Assembly: GCA_019245575.1 (NCBI GenBank)
Contig: JAFARE010000001.1
Coordinates: forward strand, 1-64,000
DNA: 64,000 nt
From: Candidatus Dormiibacterota bacterium
GTDB taxonomy: Bacteria > Chloroflexota > Dormibacteria > Aeolococcales > Aeolococcaceae
Direction of reading: 5' to 3'
The notes under the pieces are model-generated. The model saw only the letters and a program-made list of their open reading frames with translations. It searched no databases and had not been told where the DNA came from. The translations under genes were made by a program, and so were the position numbers. Of this stretch, positions 17,837 through 26,715 are shown in pieces (positions within the stretch are counted from its first letter, which is position 1; the number at the start of each line of letters is the position of its first letter).

Positions 17837-18721
17837 ATCGGGCAGCACGTCCACCGGATCCTCCGGCACGTTTCGGTCCTCGCGACCGCGGCGGTGCTGG
17901 GTCTGCTCGTCACGCGCCCTCAGGCGCAGGCGAGTGCGACGCCGACGACCCTGCGCAACGTCGACGCGATCCAGATCGCCGCGGTGATCGAGCGGCCGGC
18001 GGTCGCGCCGCTGGTGATCAGCCGCCCCGCGATCACCGTGGTCGTCCGCGCCGGGCAGACCATCGAGTCGCTCGCGTCGGAGTACGGCAGCGACGCCGCC
18101 GCCATCCGCTGGGCCAACGGCATCCTGGGCACGGGACAGCCGCAAGCCGGGATGTCGTTGCTCCTGCCGCCGTCGTCCGGCGCCCTGGTGCGCGTTCTCG
18201 GCGGTGAGACGCCGACCAGCTTCGCCACGCGGCTCGGCCTGGATCCCAGCACGCTGCTCGACTTCAACGCGCTCACCACCGACAACCCGCTGCAGGCGGG
18301 CACGTACCTCCAGGTGCCGCTCGGCGGTGCGCCGGTCGGAGCGCTGATCGCGAACCGCTTCACCGCTGCTGAGCGGGGCGTGCCGACCGTGCCCACGAAC
18401 CATGGAGCGGACGGCTTCCCATACGGCCAGTGCACGTGGTACGTGGCGTCGCGTCGCGACGTGACGTGGGGCGGCAACGCGTGGGTGTGGTGGTTCGCCG
18501 CCGCCGGCATCCGGCCGGAAGGTCACGTGCCCGTGCAGGGCTCGATCGTGGTGTTCCGCTCAGGCTGGGCCGGTCACGTCGCGTACGTCGAGCACGTGAA
18601 TCCGGACGGCAGCTTCCTCATCTCCGAGATGAACTTCTACGGCAACGGCGGAGGATGGGGGCGCATCGACCGCCGCACCATCCCCGGCAACGACGCGTCG
18701 ATCATGGGGTTCATCTACTAA
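17837..18721 (+). CDS. Secreted peptidoglycan hydrolase with two LysM repeats and a CHAP domain
   Basis: A signal peptide (basic HRILRH, hydrophobic VSVLATAAVLGLLV, then PQAQA-SA cleavage site) leads into two LysM repeats (VVVRAGQTIESLASEYG and VLGGETPTSFATRLG starts) and a C-terminal CHAP domain. In the CHAP domain GQCTWYVASRR holds the nucleophilic Cys and GHVAYVEHV the His. It likely cleaves peptide cross-links in the wall. The only canonical start, GTG 17894, has no ribosome site and would remove the basic n-region. ATC at 17837 lies 8 bases after GGAGG and restores it, so the start is provisional. Confidence 0.85.
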   Translation: MGQHVHRILRHVSVLATAAVLGLLVTRPQAQASATPTTLRNVDAIQIAAVIERPAVAPLVISRPAITVVVRAGQTIESLASEYGSDAAAIRWANGILGTGQPQAGMSLLLPPSSGALVRVLGGETPTSFATRLGLDPSTLLDFNALTTDNPLQAGTYLQVPLGGAPVGALIANRFTAAERGVPTVPTNHGADGFPYGQCTWYVASRRDVTWGGNAWVWWFAAAGIRPEGHVPVQGSIVVFRSGWAGHVAYVEHVNPDGSFLISEMNFYGNGGGWGRIDRRTIPGNDASIMGFIY

Positions 18722-18743
18722 CTCCTTCGCGCGTTTGTGTCTT

Positions 18744-18872
18744 GGCGGTGGATGCAATCGGCTGCCTTGGAACGCGCGGCAACGCCTTCGGCGTTGCAAG
18801 CGCGCTCAGCTACTCGCCGGCCGGACCAGGCCGGCTGCGTATGTCCGGGCAGCCGATTGGCATCCCACCGCC
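18744..18872 (+). ncRNA. Putative structured RNA element E (GGACCR-hexaloop family)
   Basis: It begins 23 bases after the CHAP stop codon. Outer arms 18744-18766 and 18848-18872 are complementary over 23 positions with two single-base bulges. Inside, H1 is GCAACGCC-TTC-GGCGTTGC (18779-18797), extended by GCGC/GCGC. A linker with GCTAC follows. H2 is GCCGGCC-GGACCA-GGCCGGC (18816-18835). Loop and stem length of H2 are identical to element 7413-7545, with different stem bases. The stretch 18873-19030 between this and the next element shows no gene; it has only a GCGTGCATC direct repeat. Confidence 0.6.
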
Positions 18873-19030
18873 GGCACAGTGCGCGAACGGTTCCTCGCTG
18901 AACGCTGATCGGCGGTCGCGCCACGTGGTGCGGCGGTCGCAGGTGCGCAGGCGGCTGTTGGCTTTGGCCGCTTGCGTGCATCCACTCCGTGAGGCGTGCA
19001 TCGGAAACGTTGGTGGCCTGTGAGCGTGTG

Positions 19031-19176
19031 TGTGCTTGTCGGCGGGGGGTGCACCGGGCGGAGGGCGTTAGGAGGCCGCGCCGGTCCGCGCGGCCGACGG
19101 TAGCGGCATTGGACGCCGCCAGGCGTTCAAGCAGCGACAACCGGAGCGCGGTGCATCCGCCGCCGACACAGGCACA
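19031..19176 (-). ncRNA. Putative structured RNA element C1 (GGACCR-hexaloop family)
   Basis: It lies 10 bases past the stop codon of the response-regulator gene and reads in the same direction. Arms 19031-19056 and 19149-19175 pair over about 22 bases. On the minus strand the core holds H1 (GAACGCC...GGCGTCC), the linker TGCCGCTACCGTC and H2 GCCGCGC-GGACCG-GCGCGGC. The core 19061-19145 is about 80 percent identical to 25410-25495, while the outer arms are unrelated in sequence yet still pair. Confidence 0.65.
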
Positions 19177-19185
19177 ACGCTGCGG

Positions 19186-19884
19186 CTAGCCGCTGAAGCG
19201 GTATCCGATTCCTGGAACGGAGTGGATGTACGTCGGCTTCTCTGCGTCCGGCTCGATCTTTCTGCGCAGCCGGTACACGTGCGCGTCGACGGTGCGAGTT
19301 TCGATCTCCACCTCGTAACCCCAGACACGGCGCAGCAGCTCGCCGCGGCTCATCACCTGGCCGGGCCGTGATGCGAGCAGCGCGAGCAGGTTGAACTCCG
19401 TCAGCGTGAGGAGGACCTCTTCGCCGTCGCGGAACACCTGTCTGCGTCCGAGGTCGATGGTGAGTCCGGGGAACTCGAAGCGGTCACGCGGCTGCTCCTG
19501 CGCGGAGATCTCGCTGCGGCGCAGGTGCGCACCCACGCGCGCCATCAGCTCACGCACCTCGAAGGGCTTGGTCACGTAGTCGTCGGCGCCGAGCTCGAGG
19601 CCGACCACCACGTCGATGGTGTCGGCCTTCGCGGTCAGCATGATGATGGGCACCCGCGAGCCCTCCGCGCGCAACCGGCGGCACACGTCGAGGCCGCTCA
19701 TACCAGGAAGGTTGACGTCGAGGATGATCAGGTCGGGGCTCTGCTCGCGCGCCATCGTCAGCCCGTCAACGCCGGTGGCGGCTTCGAGCAGCGTGTGGTT
19801 CTGCGCGCCCGTTGCGAGACGCACGACCTCGCGGCTCGGTGCGTCGTCCTCCACGATCAGGATGGTCTTGCCCGCGCCACTCAT
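19186..19884 (-). CDS. OmpR/PhoB-type DNA-binding response regulator
   Basis: A 232-residue protein with a receiver domain (acidic pair VEDD at 11-14, phospho-acceptor Asp56 in LIILDVNLPG, TAKAD, and Lys in DDYVTKPFE). A winged-helix DNA-binding domain follows (LTLTEFNLLALLASRPGQV, RTVDAHVYRLRRKI). It overlaps the hybrid kinase gene by 4 bases and is second in that operon, so it is the likely output of that kinase. Target genes are unknown. Confidence 0.95.
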   Translation of the reverse strand: MSGAGKTILIVEDDAPSREVVRLATGAQNHTLLEAATGVDGLTMAREQSPDLIILDVNLPGMSGLDVCRRLRAEGSRVPIIMLTAKADTIDVVVGLELGADDYVTKPFEVRELMARVGAHLRRSEISAQEQPRDRFEFPGLTIDLGRRQVFRDGEEVLLTLTEFNLLALLASRPGQVMSRGELLRRVWGYEVEIETRTVDAHVYRLRRKIEPDAEKPTYIHSVPGIGYRFSG

Positions 19885-21536
19885 TGCTCGTCGTTGTCCA
19901 GGTATGTGGAGATGCGTTGCACGAAGTTCGCTACCTCGATTGGCTTGCTGATGTACCCGGTGCAGCCGGCGGCGAGCGCCTCCTGCTCGTTTCCTTTCAT
20001 TGCGTTGGCGGTGAGCGCGACGATGGGCACCGACGCCGTCTTCGGGTCGGACCGCAGCATGCGCGTGACCGTCAGCCCGTCCTTCCCCGGAAGCTCGATG
20101 TCCATGAGCACGAGATCGTAGACCTGGGATCGCGCCTTGTGGAGGCCCTCGTCGCCGTCGGTGGCGATGTCGACGTGGAAGCCCTTGCCCACCAGCACCA
20201 TCTTGGCCAGCTCGCGGTTGCTCGCGTTGTCCTCGACGAGGAGGATGCGATTGTGCCGGTCACCGTTCGTGGCCTCGAGGCCGGCGAGCGGCAGGTTGAA
20301 CGTGAACTCCGAGCCCTTGCCCGGCTCACTCTTCAGGCCGATGCCGCCGCCGTGCAGCTCCACGAGCCGGCGCGTGAGTGAGAGCCCAAGTCCGGTGCCC
20401 TCGACCTGCCGCGTGGTGGCGGTGTCGAGCTGATAGAACTCGTCGAAGATGCGCGCGTGATGCTCCGCGGGAATGCCCACGCCGGTGTCGCCCACCGTCA
20501 CGACGAGATCGTCGCGCTCGGCGTGCCCTGACACCCACACCTTCCCGCCCTGCGCGGTGAACTTGATCGCGTTGCTCAGCAGGTTGTACAGCACCTGCTT
20601 GAACTTGCTCTTGTCGGCGCGCACGGAGAGGTCTTCGGGAACCACCTTGATGCTGAGGTCGATGTCGCGCCGCTCGCTCAGCGAGCGGATGACGTTGTGC
20701 ACCTCCTTGACGGCGGAGAGCACCCCGAAGCGGTCGTAGGACAGCTCCATGCGGCCCGCCTCGATCTTGCTCAGGTCGAGCACGTCGTTGACCAGCTCCA
20801 GCAGGTGCTTGCCGGAGGTGTGAATGTTCTCCAGGCACTCCTGCCGTTGCTCGGCGGTGAGGTCGACGAGGTTGTCCTTCAGGATCTCGCTGAAACCGAG
20901 AATCGCGTTGAGCGGCGTGCGCAGCTCATGGCTCATGTTGGCCAGGAATTCGCTCTTCAGCCGCGATATCTCCGCGATCTGCGCGTTGGCGATCTCCACC
21001 TCTCGCTTCTGCGACGCGATCTCGGCCAGCTGACGCTGCTGTGCCGCATACAGACGGGCGTTGTCGATGCTGATGGCGGCCTGGCTGGCGATGATCTGCA
21101 TCAGCGCCTGCTCGATGGTTGTGAACGGCTGCACCTCGCGGCGCGTGAGCATCATCGCCCCGACGAGTCGCTGCGGCGACTCGAGCGGCATCACCAGGCA
21201 GGAGCGCGGTGCGTATGCGAGGTCGAGTGACTTGAAGCGGCGGTCCTTGGTGGCGTCCGCCACGGAGACGACCTTGCGCCGCTGCGCGGCCCAGCCGACG
21301 ATGCCCTCACCGAGCTCGAATCGCGCGACCTGACCGAGACTCTCCGTGAATGGAAACGTCGCGATTGCGGACAGCGCCGTGCCGTCCTCCTCGAGGAGGA
21401 ACACGGTGGCCGCATCGCACTCAACCAGGTCGGACGCCGCCTTGAGCATGAAATCGATCGTCTCTTTCAGCTCGAGACTGGACGTGAACAGATTACCGAC
21501 CTGTCCCAGAAGGTCGACGATGACCTTGTCGTCCAT
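19881..21536 (-). CDS. GAF-domain hybrid sensor histidine kinase
   Basis: A 551-residue soluble protein: GAF sensor domain (about 15-160), a short helical coiled-coil (165-195), HisKA with phospho-acceptor His203 in ANMSHELRTPLN, HATPase with an N-box NLLSNAIKFT and GDTGVGI / GTGLGLSLTRRL lids, and a C-terminal receiver domain with Asp479 in LVLMDIELPGKDG. No membrane segment is present, so it senses a cytoplasmic ligand or redox state through GAF. The internal receiver implies a phosphorelay or autoregulation before the separate OmpR-type regulator. ATG 21536 follows a TATACT at 9 bases. Confidence 0.94.
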   Translation of the reverse strand: MDDKVIVDLLGQVGNLFTSSLELKETIDFMLKAASDLVECDAATVFLLEEDGTALSAIATFPFTESLGQVARFELGEGIVGWAAQRRKVVSVADATKDRRFKSLDLAYAPRSCLVMPLESPQRLVGAMMLTRREVQPFTTIEQALMQIIASQAAISIDNARLYAAQQRQLAEIASQKREVEIANAQIAEISRLKSEFLANMSHELRTPLNAILGFSEILKDNLVDLTAEQRQECLENIHTSGKHLLELVNDVLDLSKIEAGRMELSYDRFGVLSAVKEVHNVIRSLSERRDIDLSIKVVPEDLSVRADKSKFKQVLYNLLSNAIKFTAQGGKVWVSGHAERDDLVVTVGDTGVGIPAEHHARIFDEFYQLDTATTRQVEGTGLGLSLTRRLVELHGGGIGLKSEPGKGSEFTFNLPLAGLEATNGDRHNRILLVEDNASNRELAKMVLVGKGFHVDIATDGDEGLHKARSQVYDLVLMDIELPGKDGLTVTRMLRSDPKTASVPIVALTANAMKGNEQEALAAGCTGYISKPIEVANFVQRISTYLDNDEQ

Positions 21537-21545
21537 CGCCAGGCG

Positions 21546-21551
21546 AGTATA
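21546..21551 (-). promoter_or_regulatory. -10 hexamer TATACT, near-leaderless start of the hybrid kinase operon
   Basis: TATACT ends 9 bases before ATG 21536. This argues against the in-frame upstream extension, which runs into etfA. Confidence 0.5.
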
Positions 21552-21610
21552 GCCGCGAATTGGCGAATCAGACTGTCTTAAGACTGCGAAATTCGCAGTC
21601 CGGTCTGCAG

Positions 21611-22588
21611 TCAGCCCTTGCGGGCCTTCACCTCTTCCACCAGTTGCGGCACGATCTTGAGCACATCGCCCACCACGCCGAGGTCCGCGAGCTTGAAGAT
21701 GGGGGCGTTCTCGTCCTTGTTGATGGCGACGATGGCCTTGGCCCCTTTCATGCCCACCGTGTGCTGCATCGCGCCGCTGATGCCGCACGCGATGTACACG
21801 GACGGCTTCACCGTCTTTCCCGTCTGCCCAACCTGCATCGAGTACGGCACCCAGCCGGCGTCGACCACCGCGCGACTGGCGCCGACCGCGGCATTGCCGA
21901 TGGCCTGCGCGAGCTGTTCGAGCAATTCGAAGTTCTTGGGATCGCCGAGCCCGCGGCCGCCGCTGATGACCACCGGCGCCTCCTCCAGCTTGGGACCGGA
22001 CGCGACGTCCGCAACCCGGTCCACCACGCGCGCGCTGCGGTGCTTCTCCGCCACCGCCGTTGTGATTGGGACAACCTTGGCAGATGCCCCACCCGAGGGC
22101 TCGGCGGCGAACGACTTGGGACGGAAGATGGCGATCGCGGGCTTGCCGCCGTCGAACTTCGTGGTCACGTTGAGGCTTGCGCCGAATATCGACGTCTCGA
22201 CGGCCACGTCGCCGTCCGCGCTCACGTCGAGCCCGTTGGCGATCACGGGCACGCCCAGCTTGGCCGCGAGCCTGCCGGCGACGTCGCGTCCGTCCTGCGT
22301 CATCCCGAAGAGGATCAGGTCGGGCTGCTGCTCCGCCACCAGCTCGGCGATGGCATCCGCCGCCGGGCCGCCGAGCAGCACCTCGACGTAGGCCTGATCG
22401 GTCGCCGCGTACACGGTCTCGGCGCCGTGCGCGCCCAGGTCGGCGGCGGCTGCCTCGGCCTCCGGCGAGAAGACCAGGGCCTCCACCGTGCCGCCCAGCG
22501 AGCGGGCCTTGGTGAGCAGCTCCAGCGCCACGGGCACCGGCTTGCCCTGGAGCACCTCCGCGAAGACCCAGATCCTGCCGAGCGCCAC
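21611..22588 (-). CDS. etfA: Electron transfer flavoprotein alpha subunit
   Basis: A 325-residue protein with the ETF alpha/FixB layout. The C-terminal FAD domain is recognised by VISGGRGLGDPKNF, GASRAVVDAGWVP, QVGQTGKTVKPSVYIACGIS and AINKDENAPIF. It is directly adjacent to etfB with no gap, forming the heterodimer that takes electrons from acyl-CoA dehydrogenases and passes them to the ETF:quinone pathway. The length is normal for the family. Confidence 0.96.
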   Translation of the reverse strand: MALGRIWVFAEVLQGKPVPVALELLTKARSLGGTVEALVFSPEAEAAAADLGAHGAETVYAATDQAYVEVLLGGPAADAIAELVAEQQPDLILFGMTQDGRDVAGRLAAKLGVPVIANGLDVSADGDVAVETSIFGASLNVTTKFDGGKPAIAIFRPKSFAAEPSGGASAKVVPITTAVAEKHRSARVVDRVADVASGPKLEEAPVVISGGRGLGDPKNFELLEQLAQAIGNAAVGASRAVVDAGWVPYSMQVGQTGKTVKPSVYIACGISGAMQHTVGMKGAKAIVAINKDENAPIFKLADLGVVGDVLKIVPQLVEEVKARKG

Positions 22589-23362
22589 CTAGATCACCTT
22601 CTTCGAGGCGAGGAAGTCGGCCACGCGCTTGGCGGCGTCCCCCTCGTCCTTGACGATCTCACCGGCCGCCCGCTCGGGGGCGGGCTGCACCGCGGTGATG
22701 CTCTGGCCGGCGCTGGCGCCGCCCTGGCCGTCGAGGCCGAGGTCGGAGGGGCTGAGCCGGTCGAGCGGCTTCGACTTGGCGCCCATGATGCCCTTGAGCG
22801 ACGGGTATCGCGGCTCGTTGACCCCCGCGGTGACGCTGACCACGGCGGGCAGCGACGCCTCGACCACGTCGTGGCCGGCCTCGGTCTGGCGCTGGACCTT
22901 GAGGGTGGAGCCGTCACATTCGACGCTCTTGGCAAATGTCACTGCAGGCACGTCCAGCAGCTCGGCGATCGCCTGGGGCACGACGCCCGTGTACCCGTCG
23001 GTTGACTCGGTCGCCGTGATGACAAGGTCGAAGCCCTCGCGCTTGATGGCCTCGGCGAGGACGCGCGCCGTCGTCAGAGCGTCCGAGCCGCGCAGCGCGT
23101 CGTCGCTGATCAGGATGCCCTTGGCGGCGCCCATGGCCAGCGCCTTGCGGACCGCGTCCAGTCCCCGCTCGGGGCCCATGGACACCACCGTGACCTCGCC
23201 GCCCTGCGCCTCCACGAGCTTGAGGCCCGCCTCGACGCCGAACTCGTCTCCGGGGTCCATCACAACCTCGACGCCGTCGCGCTTCAGCAGGTGCGTCTGC
23301 GGATCGAGCTGACCGGTCGTGTTGGGGTCAGGGATCTGCTTGACGCAGACCACAACCTTCAT
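22589..23362 (-). CDS. etfB: Electron transfer flavoprotein beta subunit
   Basis: A 257-residue ETF beta. The N-terminus MKVVVCVKQIPDP is diagnostic. VSMGPERGLDAVRKALAMGA and VITATESTDGYTGVVPQAIAE carry the AMP-binding loop, and the recognition-loop region KSVECDG / QRQTEAGHD follows. Stop and start abut with etfA. A GAGGAAG ribosome site precedes the ATG, and TACAGT at 23399-23404 (minus strand) could be the -10. Confidence 0.96.
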   Translation of the reverse strand: MKVVVCVKQIPDPNTTGQLDPQTHLLKRDGVEVVMDPGDEFGVEAGLKLVEAQGGEVTVVSMGPERGLDAVRKALAMGAAKGILISDDALRGSDALTTARVLAEAIKREGFDLVITATESTDGYTGVVPQAIAELLDVPAVTFAKSVECDGSTLKVQRQTEAGHDVVEASLPAVVSVTAGVNEPRYPSLKGIMGAKSKPLDRLSPSDLGLDGQGGASAGQSITAVQPAPERAAGEIVKDEGDAAKRVADFLASKKVI

Positions 23363-23464
23363 CGATTGCTTCCTCGCTGCCCTGTCGAACGGTCGAACAC
23401 TGTATCAGCGTGGTTCTCAGGGGCCGCTCAGGCAGCGAGCCGGGGGCGCCAGGACAATTGACGC

Positions 23465-23962
23465 GTGAGATTCCTTCATCCGGGCCGCAGGACCGTGGCC
23501 ACCGGCCTGGTCGCTCTGGTCGCAAGCGGAGCCGCGGCGGGCGTCATCACGGTCGCCGGCGCATCCTCCAGGCAGGCCGAGGACAGCGCCGCCACCTCGC
23601 AGCTGAGCGCCGCGAACGCGTCCGCCGCCGGCGCGTCGCACCGCGGGTCACGCGCCGCGCGGCCGGCCCTGCTGCGGCTCCTGATTCGCGAGACCGCGAA
23701 GCAGACCGGCGCCGGCCGGAAGACCGTGATGCAGGACCTGCGCTCGGGCCAGACCCTGGACCAGGTTGCCGGCGGAAAGGCGAGCGCCGTCGCGGCGGCG
23801 GCACTCGCCCAGGTGAGGGCACGCCTCGACGGCGCGGTGGCGGCGCACCGCATCACGTCGGCGCAGGAGCAGAAGCGCCTGAGCGCGGCGCAGGCGGCGA
23901 TCGCCCAGCTGATGGGCGAGAACCTGGCCGCCAGGCTGCCGGGCCGCTCCCACACGGCCTGA
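23465..23962 (+). CDS. Hypothetical secreted Ala-rich helical protein
   Basis: 165 residues starting at GTG. A twin-basic n-region and hydrophobic segment (VATGLVALVASGAAAGVITVAGA) form a likely signal peptide or anchor. The mature part is Ala/Arg/Gln-rich and helical, with two similar units (LIRETAKQTGAGRKTVMQDLRSGQTLDQVAGGKA and a later ITSAQEQKRLSAAQAAIAQLM part). This pattern resembles small envelope proteins with repeated helix-turn segments of unknown role. No family is named with confidence. It is flanked by etfB (divergent) and the cyclophilin gene. Confidence 0.7.
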   Translation: MRFLHPGRRTVATGLVALVASGAAAGVITVAGASSRQAEDSAATSQLSAANASAAGASHRGSRAARPALLRLLIRETAKQTGAGRKTVMQDLRSGQTLDQVAGGKASAVAAAALAQVRARLDGAVAAHRITSAQEQKRLSAAQAAIAQLMGENLAARLPGRSHTA

Positions 23963-24004
23963 GCCGAGGCGTCGCCGCCGCCGGGTCGCGGGCCGGCCGG
24001 CCGC

Positions 24005-24010
24005 TAGACT
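24005..24010 (+). promoter_or_regulatory. -10 hexamer TAGACT, leaderless start of the cyclophilin gene
   Basis: TAGACT ends 6 bases before ATG 24017, and the intervening GCCGGG is not a ribosome-binding site for that codon at this spacing. Confidence 0.6.
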
Positions 24011-24016
24011 GCCGGG

Positions 24017-24499
24017 ATGCCCAAGCGCTACTCCAAGGCCGATCAGGTCATCGACGCCTCGCGTCGCTACACCGCAACCATCACGACTGACCGCGGCGAC
24101 ATCGTCATCGCCCTGGATCCGTCGCGCGCGCCGCGCACGGTGAACAACTTCGTGTTCCTCGCCCGCGACGGCTTCTACGACGGCCTCACGTTCCACCGCG
24201 TGGTCGACGACTTCGTCATCCAGGGCGGCGACCCCGAGGGCAGCGGCCGCGGCGGCCCCGGCTATCGCTTCGACGACGAGCCCGTGCAGGGCGAGTACAT
24301 CGCCGGTGCCGTGGCCATGGCCAACTCCGGCCCCAACACCAATGGATCGCAGTTCTTCATCTGCACGGTCGACGACCGGCACAAGCTGGCCAAGTCCTAC
24401 AACCTGTTCGGCCAGGTGGTGAAGGGCATGGAGGTGGTCACGTCCGTTCGCCAGGGTGACGTCATGCGCACGGTCACGGTCGCGGAGGACGCCGCATGA
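24017..24499 (+). CDS. Cyclophilin-type peptidyl-prolyl isomerase
   Basis: A 160-residue single-domain cyclophilin without signal peptide: NFVFLARDGFYDGLTFHRVV (catalytic Arg in FHR), FVIQGGDPEGSGRGGPGY, MANSGPNTNGSQFFICT and HKLAKSYNLFGQVV. It speeds cis-trans isomerisation of X-Pro bonds in the cytoplasm. The stop overlaps the start of the deacetylase gene by 4 bases (ATGA), so both are on one transcript. Confidence 0.95.
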   Translation: MPKRYSKADQVIDASRRYTATITTDRGDIVIALDPSRAPRTVNNFVFLARDGFYDGLTFHRVVDDFVIQGGDPEGSGRGGPGYRFDDEPVQGEYIAGAVAMANSGPNTNGSQFFICTVDDRHKLAKSYNLFGQVVKGMEVVTSVRQGDVMRTVTVAEDAA

Positions 24500-25368
24500 G
24501 CGACCTGCGGCTGATGGCGGTCCACGCGCACGCCGACGACGAAACGATCACGATGGGCGGCCTCCTGGCGCTGTGCGCAGACCGCGGCATCCGCACGTGC
24601 AACATCTGCTGCACCGACGGCAAGCTCGCAACCATCGTCGACCCATCGATGCCCGAGGAGACGACGCGGCCGCGCCTCGCCGAGATCCGTCAGGGGGAGC
24701 TGCGCGAGGCGTGCCGCATCCTGGGCGTGGACGAGGTGCACTTTCTCGAGTACGGGGACTCGGGCATGGCAGGTGAGCCGACCAACGACCTGCCGGATGC
24801 CTTCTGGAAGGCGCAGGTGCACGAGGCCGTGGGCCGCGTGGTGGAGCACATCCGCCGCTTCAAGCCGCATGTTGTGGTCACCTATGACGCCAACGGCGCC
24901 TACGGGCATCCCGATCACATCCAGGCGCACCGCGTGACGCTGCTCGCCGTCGAGGCCGCGCACACACCGGTGTATCCCGAGCTGGGCGAGCGGTGGCGCG
25001 TGCAGAAGCTCTACTACACGGCGTTTCCGGAGCGTGCCGCTCGCGCCGCCATCGACTTCGCGCGGCAGAACGGACTCGATACTCCATTCGGCGTTGAGGA
25101 TCCGTCGGAGCTGCCGTTCCTCACGCCCGACGCATGGGTGACGACGACGGTTGACTGCCACACGGTCATCCAGCGCAAGCGCTCGGCGCTGCGCGCCCAC
25201 CGCAGCCAGATCGGGCCCGACTGGCCCATGCTCGCCATCCCCGACGACGTGGCCGAGCGCTTCGCCGACGAGTACTTCCAGCTGGTGATCAGCCGCACGC
25301 CGCCGTCCCTGCCGGAGACGGACGTCTTCGCCGGCATTGCGGTCGAGGAGCCCGCGCTAAGCGCTTGA
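24496..25368 (+). CDS. PIG-L/LmbE-family N-acetylglucosaminyl deacetylase
   Basis: A 290-residue zinc hydrolase. AHADDETITMGG gives the His-x-Asp-Asp zinc/base motif near residue 12, and GAYGHPDHIQAHR supplies the third ligand region near 137. Length and layout resemble mycothiol-pathway enzymes (MshB, and especially the amidase Mca at about 290 residues). A thiol-conjugate amidase is therefore possible but not proven. It is translationally coupled to the cyclophilin gene. Confidence 0.9.
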   Translation: MSDLRLMAVHAHADDETITMGGLLALCADRGIRTCNICCTDGKLATIVDPSMPEETTRPRLAEIRQGELREACRILGVDEVHFLEYGDSGMAGEPTNDLPDAFWKAQVHEAVGRVVEHIRRFKPHVVVTYDANGAYGHPDHIQAHRVTLLAVEAAHTPVYPELGERWRVQKLYYTAFPERAARAAIDFARQNGLDTPFGVEDPSELPFLTPDAWVTTTVDCHTVIQRKRSALRAHRSQIGPDWPMLAIPDDVAERFADEYFQLVISRTPPSLPETDVFAGIAVEEPALSA

Positions 25369-25387
25369 GCTGATCCTCATGTGGCCG

Positions 25388-25519
25388 CGGGTGCGCGGGC
25401 ACCTGTTGTGAGGGCGTAAGGAAGCCGCAGCGGTCCCTGCGGCTGACGGTAGCGGCAGCGAACGCCAGTCAGGGCGTTCGCGCAGCGACAACCGAAACAA
25501 CAGGTGCCGGCGCACCCGG
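25388..25519 (-). ncRNA. Putative structured RNA element C2 (GGACCR-hexaloop family)
   Basis: This occupies the 164-base gap between the convergent deacetylase and thiolase genes, 13 bases past the thiolase stop and in its sense direction. Arms 25388-25409 and 25498-25519 are complementary at 21 of 22 positions. On the minus strand the core has H1 GCGAACGCC...GGCGTTCGC, the linker TGCCGCTACCGTC and H2 GCCGCAG-GGACCG-CTGCGGC. Compared with 19031-19176, both internal helices and the outer helix differ in bases but keep pairing. Confidence 0.65.
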
Positions 25520-25532
25520 GTCAGCCGTGAGG

Positions 25533-26705
25533 TCAGCTTCGCTCCAGCACCATTGCGATGCCCTGTCCCCCGCCGATGCACAGCGCTGCGACACCGAGGT
25601 GCGCGTCGCGCTTCTGCATCTCATGCAGCAGCGTGACGAGCACGCGCGTGCCGCTGGCGCCGATCGGATGACCCAGTGCGATGGCACCGCCGTTGACGTT
25701 GAGCTTCTCCTCGGGGATCGCGAGCTCGCGTCCCACCGCGACCGACTGAGCGGCGAAGGCCTCGTTCAGCTCGAAGAGGTCGATGTCGCGCAACTCGACG
25801 CCGGCCTTCGAGAGCGCGAGCTTCACCGCCGGCACCGGCCCCATGCCCATGATGCGCGGGGCAACGCCGGCGCTGGAGTAGCCGCGGATGCGCGCCAGCG
25901 GCGTGCGGCCCTCGGACTTCGCGCGTGAAGCGCTCATCACCACGACCGCCGCGCCACCGTCGTTGATGCCGCTGGCGTTGCCCGCGGTGACGGTGCCCGC
26001 CTTGTCGAACGCGGGGCGCAACGCGGCGAGCGACTCGACGGTCGTGCCCTTGCGCGGATGCTCGTCGGTGTCGACCAGCACTTGCTCCTTGCGCCGCGTC
26101 ACCGGGACGGCGACGATCTCGTCCTTGAAGCGGCCGCCCGCGATGGCCGCCTCGGCCTTCTGCTGCGACGCTGCGGCGAACGCGTCCTGGTCACCGCGGG
26201 ACACCTCGTACTCGCGCGCGATGTTCTCCGCGGTGTTGCCCATGTGGCAGTCGTCGAATGCGCACCAGAGCCCGTCGCGGATCATCTCGTCGATCAGCTG
26301 GCCGTGGCCGAGACGGTATCCGTACCTGCCGTTCTCGACAAGGTACGGCGCGCGCGACATGTTCTCCATGCCTCCGGCAACGATGCACTCCGCGTCACCG
26401 GCGCGTATCGCCTGGGCGGCCAGCGCGACTGTCTTCAGGCCGCTGCCGCACACCTTGTTGATGGTGGTCGACGGCACAGTCTCCGCCAGCCCCGCTCCGA
26501 TGGCGGACTGGCGCGCGCTGTTCTGTCCGAGCCCAGCCTGGAGGACGTTGCCCATCAACACCTCGTCGACGGAGTCGACGCCCGCGCGGCGGATGGCCTC
26601 CTCGACCGCGACCGCGCCGAGCCGGGTCGCGGGCACGTCGGCAAATGCACCGCCGAAGGTGCCGACGGGGGTGCGAACAGCGCTGACGATGACGGCTTCT
26701 TCCAT
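25533..26705 (-). CDS. Acetyl-CoA acetyltransferase (thiolase)
   Basis: A 390-residue thiolase, the normal length for the family. The acyl-accepting Cys is in [10 protein letters not shown] (near residue 89), [11 protein letters not shown] follows, and the C-terminus has [17 protein letters not shown] (catalytic His) and [10 protein letters not shown] (second Cys). It either condenses two acetyl-CoA or cleaves 3-ketoacyl-CoA in beta-oxidation. With ACAD, MaoC, SDR and ETF genes in the same 14 kb, degradation of fatty acyl-CoA is likely. The start ATG 26705 ([13 protein letters not shown]) is the family start; the open frame upstream is a shadow of the kinase gene. Confidence 0.96.
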   Translation of the reverse strand: MEEAVIVSAVRTPVGTFGGAFADVPATRLGAVAVEEAIRRAGVDSVDEVLMGNVLQAGLGQNSARQSAIGAGLAETVPSTTINKVCGSGLKTVALAAQAIRAGDAECIVAGGMENMSRAPYLVENGRYGYRLGHGQLIDEMIRDGLWCAFDDCHMGNTAENIAREYEVSRGDQDAFAAASQQKAEAAIAGGRFKDEIVAVPVTRRKEQVLVDTDEHPRKGTTVESLAALRPAFDKAGTVTAGNASGINDGGAAVVVMSASRAKSEGRTPLARIRGYSSAGVAPRIMGMGPVPAVKLALSKAGVELRDIDLFELNEAFAAQSVAVGRELAIPEEKLNVNGGAIALGHPIGASGTRVLVTLLHEMQKRDAHLGVAALCIGGGQGIAMVLERS

Positions 26706-26715
26706 GCCACTCACT

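Noticed and set aside
19031-25519. Integron attC sites or an IS200/IS605-type end for the paired hairpins
   Set aside because: attC sites vary in the centre and keep short R boxes; here the centre is conserved and the arms vary. No transposase or integrase is near.
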